Positions 1 through 5,619 of a DNA stretch of 18,243 nt are shown here, one piece after another. The translations under genes and the position numbers were made by a program. The notes beneath the pieces were generated by a model. It worked only from the letters and a program-made list of their open reading frames with translations. It searched no databases and had not been told where the DNA came from. The DNA comes from Gammaproteobacteria bacterium (GTDB lineage Bacteria > Pseudomonadota > Gammaproteobacteria > Pseudomonadales > M0112): NCBI GenBank assembly GCA_006227085.1, contig SBFY01000033.1, forward strand, positions 1 through 18,243, written 5' to 3'. Each line of letters starts with the position of its first letter. Positions within the stretch are counted from its first letter, which is position 1.

Positions 1-163
1 CTATCATGGAGCGACATTTTCCGATTGATCGGCAAGCATTATAGACTCAGGATACGATTTATGCGCATTTGCTATTCAACGCCGTACACACAGACAGACA
101 AAGTGTAACTTTGTCTGCTCTAGGCAGCTTGCTGCTATTTAATCATCTTTGGAAAATGGCTTC
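1..163. other. Left-edge intergenic region with a minus-strand promoter element
   Basis: No complete gene is present here. On the minus strand a perfect -10 hexamer TATAAT lies at 43-38, and ATG codons follow at 17 and 7, so a minus-strand gene probably begins at the edge and continues left out of the window. Neither ATG has a clear ribosome binding site and no good -35 is visible, so the start is undecided. A small inverted repeat (CCGAT/ATCGG, two-base centre) lies at 21-32, between the -10 and the candidate start. The larger palindrome at 95-117 is listed separately. Confidence 0.35.
95..117. repeat. Perfect 9-bp inverted repeat, operator-like
   Basis: CAGACAAAG at 95-103 and CTTTGTCTG at 109-117 form a perfect inverted repeat around the five bases TGTAA. 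It lies 46 bases past the stop codon of the LuxR-type gene and about 52 bases upstream of the minus-strand -10 at 43-38. No run of T follows the stem on either strand, so a classical intrinsic terminator is unlikely. A binding site for a dimeric regulator of the gene off the left edge is the better reading, but this is inference. Confidence 0.4.
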
Positions 164-1327
164 TCACGCCAACGGCGCCGCACTCTTCAATATCAACCGT
201 ATCAATTCCGCCTGCCGTGTCACGCCGGCTTTTGAAAACACCGATTTCAGCTGCGCGCGCGCCGTGTGCTGTGAAATGCCCAGTTCTTCGGCCGCTTCGG
301 CAATCGACAGGCCGCGTGACAACAGCAGGGCCAGTGACGATTCCGCGCGGGTAAAACCAAACAGCTTTTCGATATCTTCGGCGCTGGTTTCGAGTTGCTG
401 TTCCGGGTCGCGGATAAAAATCGCAACAGCTGGCACGGCTTGTGATTCGGCATAATCGGGGGCAGGCACGGGTCGCAAAATCAAACCGAGATCATGCGCG
501 CCGGAAGGGCGCGTGACGCGCAGTGCGCGCACAACCGTGGTTTCGTTATGGCGGCGCGCCGACAGGATGTCATCAATCATCGCTTGCAGGTTGCGGGTCA
601 GTGCACGGTCAGCGAGTTGCAGGCGGTTGTCGTTCACCGATAAACCGTCTCGTTGCGCGAGCAGGGCTTGCGCCACATCGTTGGTATCGAGCACGCGGCC
701 CTGGTCGTCGAGCAGGATGGAGCCAACCGCGAGTCGGGTAACTGCACCGGCATACACCGCGCGTTCGGATTCCATGCGGTTCAGTCGGGCATGAATGCGG
801 ATGGCGCGAGCCAGGTGCGGGAGCAGGAATTCGCAGAGCTGGCGATCCGCTTTCGAGAAATCGGCTTCATCCGGCCCGCGCGAAATGCGCAGGCAGGCGA
901 GCAGGCCTTCAGGGGTTTCGGTATCGGCGCCCAGCACATGGAAGACACCGGCCGGCTCAAGGTATTCGCGGTAGTAGTCGGTGCTGGCCAGAGGCAGGCC
1001 CTTGGTCAGCTCGGCCAGGCTCATCACGGTATCGCGCGGCAGGTTGATGAACGGATCCAGCGCGAAGAAGCGTTCACGGTAGGCGGCTGGCTGCCAGTCA
1101 CCGGGGTCGGCCAGTGTCAGGGTGATGTCGCTGCTGCCGCTGTCGCGAGCGGCATTGAGGATGACACCGGGGTCGTTTTCCGCCGGCGGCCGCAGGATCA
1201 GGGAAACGGCCAGGGCATCCATGCGCTCCCGCAGCAGGGGCAGGAAGCCCTGCCATGGGGTTGCTTCCAAAGGGCCCTGGTAAATGGCATGGACGAGGGA
1301 ATCGTTATTGGCCGGCTGGCTACTCAT
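164..1327 (-). CDS. LuxR-family transcriptional regulator with N-terminal sensory region
   Basis: This 387-residue cytoplasmic regulator has a C-terminal LuxR-type helix-turn-helix at about residues 322-382, with GLSIAEAAEELGISQHTAR as the recognisable core. Residues about 15-190 look like a GAF-type ligand or signal region. A PAS-like segment (VGSILLDDQGRVLDTN and following) lies at about 200-300. There is no receiver aspartate pattern at the N-terminus and the protein is longer than quorum-sensing LuxR proteins (about 235-250 residues), so neither two-component nor acyl-homoserine-lactone sensing is implied. The ATG is preceded by AGGA about seven bases upstream and by a good promoter. It is divergent from the first HsaA-like oxygenase and a plausible regulator of it. 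The signal is unknown. Confidence 0.85.
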   Translation of the reverse strand: MSSQPANNDSLVHAIYQGPLEATPWQGFLPLLRERMDALAVSLILRPPAENDPGVILNAARDSGSSDITLTLADPGDWQPAAYRERFFALDPFINLPRDTVMSLAELTKGLPLASTDYYREYLEPAGVFHVLGADTETPEGLLACLRISRGPDEADFSKADRQLCEFLLPHLARAIRIHARLNRMESERAVYAGAVTRLAVGSILLDDQGRVLDTNDVAQALLAQRDGLSVNDNRLQLADRALTRNLQAMIDDILSARRHNETTVVRALRVTRPSGAHDLGLILRPVPAPDYAESQAVPAVAIFIRDPEQQLETSAEDIEKLFGFTRAESSLALLLSRGLSIAEAAEELGISQHTARAQLKSVFSKAGVTRQAELIRLILKSAAPLA

Positions 1328-1351
1328 GGGGGTTCCTGCACTGGAGGGGTT

Positions 1352-1380
1352 AGTGTAGTCAGTCGCTTTCAGGCTGTCAT
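1352..1380 (-). promoter_or_regulatory. Promoter of the LuxR-type regulator gene
   Basis: On the minus strand ATGACA (1380-1375, five of six to the -35 consensus) is followed by exactly 17 bases and then TACACT (1357-1352, four of six to the -10 consensus). Transcription would begin near 1345, giving a leader of about 18 bases before the ATG at 1327. The -35 hexamer is precisely the central spacer of the palindrome at 1367-1388. Confidence 0.55.
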
Positions 1381-1388
1381 GCCTGAAA
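1367..1388. promoter_or_regulatory. Operator-like palindrome over the regulator -35
   Basis: TTTCAGGC at 1367-1374 and GCCTGAAA at 1381-1388 form a perfect 8-bp inverted repeat around six bases. These six bases are the -35 hexamer of the minus-strand promoter. A protein bound here would block RNA polymerase on the regulator gene, which is the usual layout for negative autoregulation. The length and symmetry suit a dimeric helix-turn-helix protein, and the LuxR-type neighbour is the obvious candidate (inference). Confidence 0.5.
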
Positions 1389-1416
1389 AAGCATGATGCA
1401 AATCAAGGCTTGCTCA

Positions 1417-1436
1417 GGTTCAGGGCCGGTTCAGGC
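1417..1436 (+). promoter_or_regulatory. Direct repeat of the palindrome half-site
   Basis: GGTTCAGG occurs at 1417-1424 and again at 1428-1435, an 11-base period (one helical turn). The core TTCAGG is the same as in the arms of the palindrome at 1367-1388. The pair sits just upstream of the conserved element at 1448-1459, in the position expected for activator sites of the first oxygenase gene. Confidence 0.4.
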
Positions 1437-1447
1437 CGATTTACCCT

Positions 1448-1485
1448 ATTTGAGTGATGGGCGGCTTGCCGGCGCTGGCCACAAT
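1448..1485 (+). promoter_or_regulatory. Candidate promoter of the first oxygenase gene with 12-bp shared element
   Basis: The element ATTTGAGTGATG (1448-1459) is followed after 20 bases by a weak -10 candidate CACAAT (1480-1485, four of six). The identical element stands at 2783-2794 before the second oxygenase gene, again 20 bases from a -10 candidate. The element falls in the -35 region, where either a poor -35 (TTGAGT) or an overlapping activator site would lie. The exact -10 is uncertain. Confidence 0.4.
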
Positions 1486-1532
1486 CGGCACATCCACTTA
1501 CTGGATACAGCGATGATGTTAAGGAGAGCCCT

Positions 1533-2720
1533 ATGAGCCAAGATAAAGCTGCGATTCGCGAACGCCTCTACAAGCAGGCAGAAGCCATGGTACCCGCACT
1601 GCGTGAGCGTGCGTCCGAAACCGAGCGCCTGCACCAGTTGCACCCGGACACGATCAAGGAATTCCAGGAAGCGGGCTTCTTCCGCATCCTGCAGCCGGCC
1701 CGTTACGGCGGCTATGAGCTGGACCCGCATGATTTCTTCTACGTGCAGATGAAAGTGGCCGAAGGCTGCATGTCATCGGCGTGGGTGTTGGGCGTGGTGG
1801 CGATCCACAACTGGCAGTTGGGCCTGTTTGATGACAAGGCGCAGCAGGATGTGTGGGGCAAGGACACCAGCGTGCTGATTTCCTCGTCATATATGCCGGT
1901 CGGCAAGGTGACTCGTGTGGATGGCGGTTACCGCATCAGCGGCCGCTGGGGCTTCTCGTCCGGTTCCAAGCACTGCGATTGGGTGTTCCTCGGTTCCATG
2001 ATCCCGCCGCTGAAAGAAGGCGATGCACCGGACATGCGTACCTTCCTGCTGCCGATCAGCGATTACAAGATCGTCGAGAACTGGGATACCTCCGGTCTCG
2101 AAGGCACCGGTTCGCACGACATCGTGGTGGAAGATGCGTTCGTGCCTGAGCACCGCACCCACAAGGCGATTGACGGCTTCAACACCAACAGCCCCGGCAA
2201 TGCCGTGAACACGCACCCGGTGTTCCGCGTGCCGTTCGGCCAGATCTTCGTGCGCGCGGTATCCAGTTCCTCCATCGGTGCCTTGCAAGGCGCACTGGAT
2301 GCCTACCTTGATGTGACCAAGGTGCGTGTCGGCCTGAACGATGGCAAGCGCACCGTGCTTGACCCGACCGCACAGATGGCTGCGGCTGAGGCCATGAGTG
2401 TGATCGACGAGTGCAAGACCATCCTGTACCGCAACTTCGATCGCATGATGGAAGCCGCCAACGGTGGTGCACCGCTGACGATGCAAGAGCGTATCAAGAT
2501 GCGGTTTGATTCCGCGATGGTGTCACCGAAGTGCTTTGACGCCGCTGCCAAGTTGTTCTTCTGCTGTGGCGCGAAGTCGATCTTCAAGGATCATCCGGTC
2601 AACCGTGCCTTCCGCGATATCGCCTGCGGTCGCACCCATGTGGCCAACGGCCCGGACAAGTACGGCCGCAACCTCGGTGGTGTGATGATGGGCCTGGAAA
2701 ACACGGATTTCTTCCTGTAA
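1533..2720 (+). CDS. HsaA-like flavin-dependent monooxygenase, oxygenase component (copy 1)
   Basis: This 395-residue protein has the acyl-CoA dehydrogenase fold but resembles the two-component flavin-dependent hydroxylases (HsaA, HpaH C2 type) more than true dehydrogenases. Family-like blocks are AGFFRILQP (47-55), VLGVVAIHNW (85-94), RWGFSSGSKHCDW (138-150), GTGSHDIVVEDAFVP (191-205) and CGRTHVAN (365-372). His92, Ser142/Ser143 and His369 fall where, as I recall the family, the hydroxylating pocket lies. Such enzymes use reduced flavin from a separate reductase plus O2 to hydroxylate an aromatic or steroid-type substrate, and no reductase gene is in view. AAGGAG at 1521-1526 supports the ATG. 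It is divergent from a LuxR-type regulator and ends in its own terminator. The substrate is unknown, and an unusual acyl-CoA dehydrogenase remains possible. Confidence 0.75.
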   Translation: MSQDKAAIRERLYKQAEAMVPALRERASETERLHQLHPDTIKEFQEAGFFRILQPARYGGYELDPHDFFYVQMKVAEGCMSSAWVLGVVAIHNWQLGLFDDKAQQDVWGKDTSVLISSSYMPVGKVTRVDGGYRISGRWGFSSGSKHCDWVFLGSMIPPLKEGDAPDMRTFLLPISDYKIVENWDTSGLEGTGSHDIVVEDAFVPEHRTHKAIDGFNTNSPGNAVNTHPVFRVPFGQIFVRAVSSSSIGALQGALDAYLDVTKVRVGLNDGKRTVLDPTAQMAAAEAMSVIDECKTILYRNFDRMMEAANGGAPLTMQERIKMRFDSAMVSPKCFDAAAKLFFCCGAKSIFKDHPVNRAFRDIACGRTHVANGPDKYGRNLGGVMMGLENTDFFL

Positions 2721-2737
2721 TCCGGCCAGTGGTGAAG

Positions 2738-2765
2738 AAAGGAGGGCAAAAGCCCTCCTTTTTTT
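2738..2765 (+). terminator. Intrinsic terminator after the first oxygenase gene
   Basis: A ten-base stem (AAAGGAGGGC with GCCCTCCTTT) closes an AAAA loop and is followed by further T residues to 2765. It begins 17 bases past the stop codon, so the second oxygenase gene needs its own promoter. Confidence 0.9.
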
Positions 2766-2782
2766 ATGGATATCGCTAGCCC

Positions 2783-2820
2783 ATTTGAGTGATGCTGGCC
2801 GAATACCTGACTGCTTTAAT
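2783..2820 (+). promoter_or_regulatory. Candidate promoter of the second oxygenase gene with the shared element
   Basis: ATTTGAGTGATG at 2783-2794 is identical to the element at 1448-1459. Twenty bases later lies TTTAAT (2815-2820), preceded by TG and one base, which makes a good extended -10. The distance from the -10 to the start codon is 50 bases here and 47 for the first copy. Outside the 12-mer the two upstream regions have diverged, which argues that the element is functional and not just a relic of the duplication. Confidence 0.5.
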
Positions 2821-2870
2821 CCGATACCAGAGATCAAGCGAATACACCTTTGGGACAACGGAGAGCAGCC

Positions 2871-4055
2871 ATGAGTGATGATGCCAAATTAACTGCCGAA
2901 TTATACGACCGCGCCCGCAAGATGGTGCCCCTGTTGCGCGAGCGCGCACTGGAAGCCGCCGCGCAGGGTGCCCTGCACGACGACACCATCCAGCAGATGA
3001 AAGATGCCGGCTTTTTCCGCATCGTCCAGCCCAAGCGCTGGGGTGGGTACGAGCTCGACCCGCAGGTGTTTTTCGAAGTGCAGATGATCCTTGCTGAAGG
3101 CGATATGTCTGCTGCCTGGGTACTGGGTGTGGTGGCGATCCACAACTGGCAGATGGCCCTGTTCGATGACCGCGCCGCACAAGACGTGTGGGGTGAGGAT
3201 GACAACGTATTGATTTCCTCGTCCTACATGCCGGTCGGCAAGGTGACCCGTGTGGAAGGTGGCTTCAAGCTGAGCGGCCGCTGGGGCTTCTCATCCGGTT
3301 CCAAGCATTGCGACTGGGTGTTCCTGGGCGCGATGATCCCGCCGTTGAAGGAAGGCGATGCACCGGATATGCGCACCTTCCTGTTGCCGCGCAAGGATTA
3401 CCAGATCGTCGATAACTGGAACACCATGGGCCTGCGTGCCACCGGTTCGCATGACATCGTGGTCGAGGACGCTTTCGTGCCCGAATACCGCACCCACAAG
3501 GCCGGTGATGGTTTTGCCATGCAGAGCCCGGGCAATGCTGTGAACACCGCGCCGGTGTTCCGTATCCCGTTTGGCCAGATCTTCGTGCGTGCGGTATCGA
3601 CCTCGGCGATTGGTGCCCTGCGTGGTGCCATTGCTGCCTATGCGGATGTCACTTCCAAGCGCGTTGGCAAGAACGATGGCAAGCGCACCGCCAGCGACCC
3701 GACCGCACAGTACAACCTGGCCTTGGCCGGCACCATTGCTGATGAACTGCGTCTGGTGTTGCTGCGCAATTTCGATCGCCTGATGGAAGCGGCTCGTGGT
3801 GGTAACCCGCTGACCATGGAAGAGCGTATCAAGATGCGTTACGACTCGGCGCTGGTGGTGGAGCGCTGTGTGGAAGGCATCGATATGCTGATGGCCAACT
3901 GTGGTGGCATGGGTACGTTCATGGACCATCCGGTGAACAAGTACTTCCTCGACATCCACACCGGCCGTGGCCATGTGGCGAACACGCCGGAAAAATTCGG
4001 CCGCAACTGGGGTGCCGTGCAGCTGGGTGAACCGAATACGGATTTCTTCCTCTGA
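2871..4055 (+). CDS. HsaA-like flavin-dependent monooxygenase, oxygenase component (copy 2)
   Basis: This 394-residue paralogue of the preceding gene is close to HsaA in length. The middle of the protein (about residues 45-210) is nearly the same as copy 1, including VLGVVAIHNW, RWGFSSGSKHCDW and ATGSHDIVVEDAFVP. The two ends differ more. Candidate pocket residues His91, Ser141/Ser142 and His368 (in TGRGHVAN) are kept, so both copies look active. Many third-position differences within identical protein blocks point to an old duplication under purifying selection. The start at 2871 is chosen because GGAGAG lies directly upstream; an in-frame ATG at 2850 has no such site. It has its own promoter and terminator, suggesting separate control and perhaps a different substrate. 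Confidence 0.75.
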   Translation: MSDDAKLTAELYDRARKMVPLLRERALEAAAQGALHDDTIQQMKDAGFFRIVQPKRWGGYELDPQVFFEVQMILAEGDMSAAWVLGVVAIHNWQMALFDDRAAQDVWGEDDNVLISSSYMPVGKVTRVEGGFKLSGRWGFSSGSKHCDWVFLGAMIPPLKEGDAPDMRTFLLPRKDYQIVDNWNTMGLRATGSHDIVVEDAFVPEYRTHKAGDGFAMQSPGNAVNTAPVFRIPFGQIFVRAVSTSAIGALRGAIAAYADVTSKRVGKNDGKRTASDPTAQYNLALAGTIADELRLVLLRNFDRLMEAARGGNPLTMEERIKMRYDSALVVERCVEGIDMLMANCGGMGTFMDHPVNKYFLDIHTGRGHVANTPEKFGRNWGAVQLGEPNTDFFL

Positions 4056-4072
4056 TCCGTGGGCGGGTAAAC

Positions 4073-4099
4073 AAAAGGGGAGCGAAAGCTCCCTTTTTT
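4073..4099 (+). terminator. Intrinsic terminator after the second oxygenase gene
   Basis: GGGAGC and GCTCCC pair around a GAAA tetraloop. The stem is extended by a G:T pair and four A:T pairs, and it ends in a run of six T. It starts 17 bases after the stop codon. Confidence 0.9.
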
Positions 4100-4174
4100 G
4101 TCCCAGTCGACCTGTGCAGGGCAGGTTTGGTGTTAAGGTAAAAAATATCCAGAGTCAGTATGGGAGAGTGGCGA

Positions 4175-4741
4175 ATGAGCGAGACAGTTATTGATGGCGT
4201 GGACTACGGCCCCTTGGCCTGCCTGATCGGCAACTGGAAGGGCGACAAAGGGGTGGACAAGGCCCCGGAGCCGGATGGCGAAGAAAGGAACCTGTTTTAC
4301 GAAACGATTCTTTATGAAGCCTGCGGTGATGTGGAAAATGGCCAGAAGCAAATCATTGCGATTGTGCGTTATCACCAGGTCGTCAAACGCAAGAGCAATG
4401 ACGAGGTGTTCCATAACGAAACCGGTTACTGGGGTTATGACAAGGCCACTGGCCAGATCATGCAGTCACTGACCATCCCGCGCGGCCTGGCCTTGTTGGC
4501 TGGCGGCAAGGCATCGACGAATGCTGACGGTGAAACCGTGCTGGAAGTGAAAGCCGTTGATGGCGACAAGGACTGGGGCATCGTGCAGTCACCGTTCATG
4601 CGCGATAACGCACGCACCAAACAGTTCACGCACAGCGTGTTTGTGAAGGGCGACCAGATGCGGTATTCCGAATCGACCTTGCTCGATATCTACGGCCGTG
4701 AATACGATCATACGGATATCAATCGTTTGACTCGTGCGTGA
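4175..4741 (+). CDS. Heme-binding beta-barrel (nitrobindin/FABP-like) protein
   Basis: This 188-residue soluble protein has no signal peptide. It opens with YGPLACLIGNWKGDKG (11-26), the pattern of the THAP4/nitrobindin-type ten-stranded beta-barrel, and ends in a segment with YDHTDINRLTR. His179 there could be the proximal heme ligand if the protein is a true nitrobindin. Known members bind ferric heme and interact with nitric oxide or peroxynitrite; related barrels bind hydrophobic ligands. The start at 4175 follows GGGAGAG at 4162-4168; an in-frame ATG at 4160 would place that site inside the gene. It lies between two terminators and is therefore monocistronic. A link to the oxygenases upstream is only positional. 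Confidence 0.6.
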   Translation: MSETVIDGVDYGPLACLIGNWKGDKGVDKAPEPDGEERNLFYETILYEACGDVENGQKQIIAIVRYHQVVKRKSNDEVFHNETGYWGYDKATGQIMQSLTIPRGLALLAGGKASTNADGETVLEVKAVDGDKDWGIVQSPFMRDNARTKQFTHSVFVKGDQMRYSESTLLDIYGREYDHTDINRLTRA

Positions 4742-4767
4742 CCGGGTGTGGATGAAGTGCGTTAAAT

Positions 4768-4794
4768 AAAAAGGGAGCCAATGGCTCCCTTTTT
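4768..4794. terminator. Bidirectional terminator between the beta-barrel gene and queD
   Basis: A perfect 12-bp stem (AAAAAGGGAGCC with GGCTCCCTTTTT) closes the loop AAT. A-rich and T-rich flanks on the two sides let it act in both directions, which suits its position between convergent genes ending at 4741 and 4814. Confidence 0.9.
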
Positions 4795-4813
4795 GATGAT
4801 GGGTGGTGTTTGG

Positions 4814-5170
4814 TTACTCGCCCCGGTACACGCAACCGCTGGTGCAGGTCTCGCGCACACTGATGGCCGACAGCTGCGGTAAACCCGGTTTCAGGCGTTG
4901 CCATATCCAGCGGGCCAGGTGTTCGCTGGTCGGGTTCTCGAGGCCGGCAATGTCATTCAGGTAGCGGTGGTCCAGCGCATCGAAGACCGGTGCAAAAGCG
5001 GTCTTGATGTCGGCAAAGTCCATCACCCAGCCGGTATCGCTGCCCACCGGGCCGGACACATGAACGGTGACATGGAAGCTGTGCCCGTGCAGGCGGCCGC
5101 ATTTATGGCCCTCGGGAACATGGGGCAGGCGGTGGGCGGCTTCGATGTGGAATTCCTTGAAAATTTCCAT
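4814..5170 (-). CDS. queD: 6-carboxy-5,6,7,8-tetrahydropterin synthase QueD
   Basis: This 118-residue enzyme of the 6-pyruvoyltetrahydropterin synthase family converts dihydroneopterin triphosphate to carboxytetrahydropterin, an early step toward queuosine, the modified wobble base of tRNA-Asp, -Asn, -His and -Tyr. Zinc-binding histidines are His13, His28 and His30 (AAHRLP, LHGHSF) and the likely catalytic cysteine is Cys24 in HKCGRLHGH. The C-terminal ETCTSGCVYRGE block is close to Escherichia coli QueD. An in-frame ATG at 5203 would add 11 residues; neither start has a strong ribosome binding site, so 5170 is chosen from family alignment. Anything longer would run into the tRNA promoter and tRNA-Val. 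It is divergent from the tRNAs, one of which is a queuosine substrate. Confidence 0.92.
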   Translation of the reverse strand: MEIFKEFHIEAAHRLPHVPEGHKCGRLHGHSFHVTVHVSGPVGSDTGWVMDFADIKTAFAPVFDALDHRYLNDIAGLENPTSEHLARWIWQRLKPGLPQLSAISVRETCTSGCVYRGE

Positions 5171-5248
5171 GGATCCGGTCGCTGTTGGCAGGAAAGGCGC
5201 CATGGTACTGCCCGCCGTGTTTGCGGTAAAGAATTCGCGGTTTTTGCG

Positions 5249-5276
5249 TTGACAGGGAAGCCTGATCGGGTAGAAT
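5249..5276 (+). promoter_or_regulatory. Promoter of the tRNA-Val/tRNA-Asp transcript
   Basis: A perfect -35 TTGACA (5249-5254) is separated by 16 bases from TAGAAT (5271-5276, five of six). It is followed by a G/C-rich discriminator (GCGCGTC), the arrangement typical of growth-rate- and ppGpp-controlled stable-RNA promoters. Transcription would begin about ten bases before the mature tRNA-Val. Confidence 0.8.
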
Positions 5277-5292
5277 GCGCGTCTCGTTTTTG

Positions 5293-5368
5293 GGGTGATT
5301 AGCTCAGCTGGTAGAGCATCTGCCTTACAAGCAGAGGGTCGGCGGTTCGAACCCGTCATCACCCACCA
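5293..5368 (+). tRNA. tRNA-Val (anticodon TAC)
   Basis: The 76-base cloverleaf has acceptor arms GGGTGAT (5293-5299) and ATCACCC (5358-5364), discriminator A and an encoded CCA. The D-arm is AGCTCAGCTGGTAGAGC, the anticodon loop is CTTACAA with anticodon TAC inside a TCTGC/GCAGA stem, and the T-arm is GGCGGTTCGAACCCGTC. It closely resembles E. coli tRNA-Val reading GUA. Confidence 0.97.
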
Positions 5369-5412
5369 AGGTTGCCCTGGAAAGGCACCAGATTGCCCAA
5401 AAGGCAATGCGC

Positions 5413-5489
5413 GGACCGGTAGTTCAGTTGGTTAGAATGCCGCCCTGTCACGGCGGAGGTCGCGGGTTCGAGTCCCGTCCGGTCCGCCA
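5413..5489 (+). tRNA. tRNA-Asp (anticodon GTC)
   Basis: The 77-base cloverleaf has acceptor arms GGACCGG (5413-5419) and CCGGTCC (5479-5485), discriminator G and an encoded CCA. The anticodon loop CTGTCAC sits in a CCGCC/GGCGG stem and gives anticodon GTC. The T-arm contains GGGTTCGAGTCCC. It is co-transcribed with tRNA-Val 44 bases upstream. No obvious intrinsic terminator follows. Its G34 is a target for queuosine, whose pathway gene queD lies beside it. Confidence 0.97.
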
Positions 5490-5583
5490 ACTTTTCCAGC
5501 ACTTTCCCCGAAAAATCCCATGAAATGAACGACTTCGGCAAGACTTTTGCTGTGTCTTGCTATGCCTTCGCGGCGCCAGCCCC

Positions 5584-5589
5584 TATAAT
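5584..5589 (+). promoter_or_regulatory. -10 element upstream of the coiled-coil gene
   Basis: A perfect TATAAT lies 30 bases before the ATG at 5620, giving a leader of about 24 bases. No convincing -35 is found at 16-18 bases upstream; TTGCTA at 5557-5562 is too far (21 bases). Confidence 0.45.
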
Positions 5590-5619
5590 CAGCGCATAAC
5601 AACAACAGGGCGCTAGATC

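Noticed and set aside
95..117. Palindrome as intrinsic terminator of the LuxR-type gene
   Set aside because: The stem is AT-rich at the loop side and no T run follows on the minus strand.
1448..1475. Sigma-54 promoter (GG-N10-GC) before the first oxygenase
   Set aside because: A GG/GC pair with the right spacing exists, but the wider TGGCAC...TTGCA consensus is absent and nothing like it recurs before the second copy.
1533..4055. Recent duplication or gene conversion between the oxygenase copies
   Set aside because: Even in blocks of identical protein sequence the codons differ often at third positions, so the duplication is old and no long identical DNA tract is seen.
5171..5407. N-terminal extension of queD through tRNA-Val
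   Set aside because: It would translate the antisense of a tRNA and its promoter, and QueD homologues start at or just before the chosen ATG.
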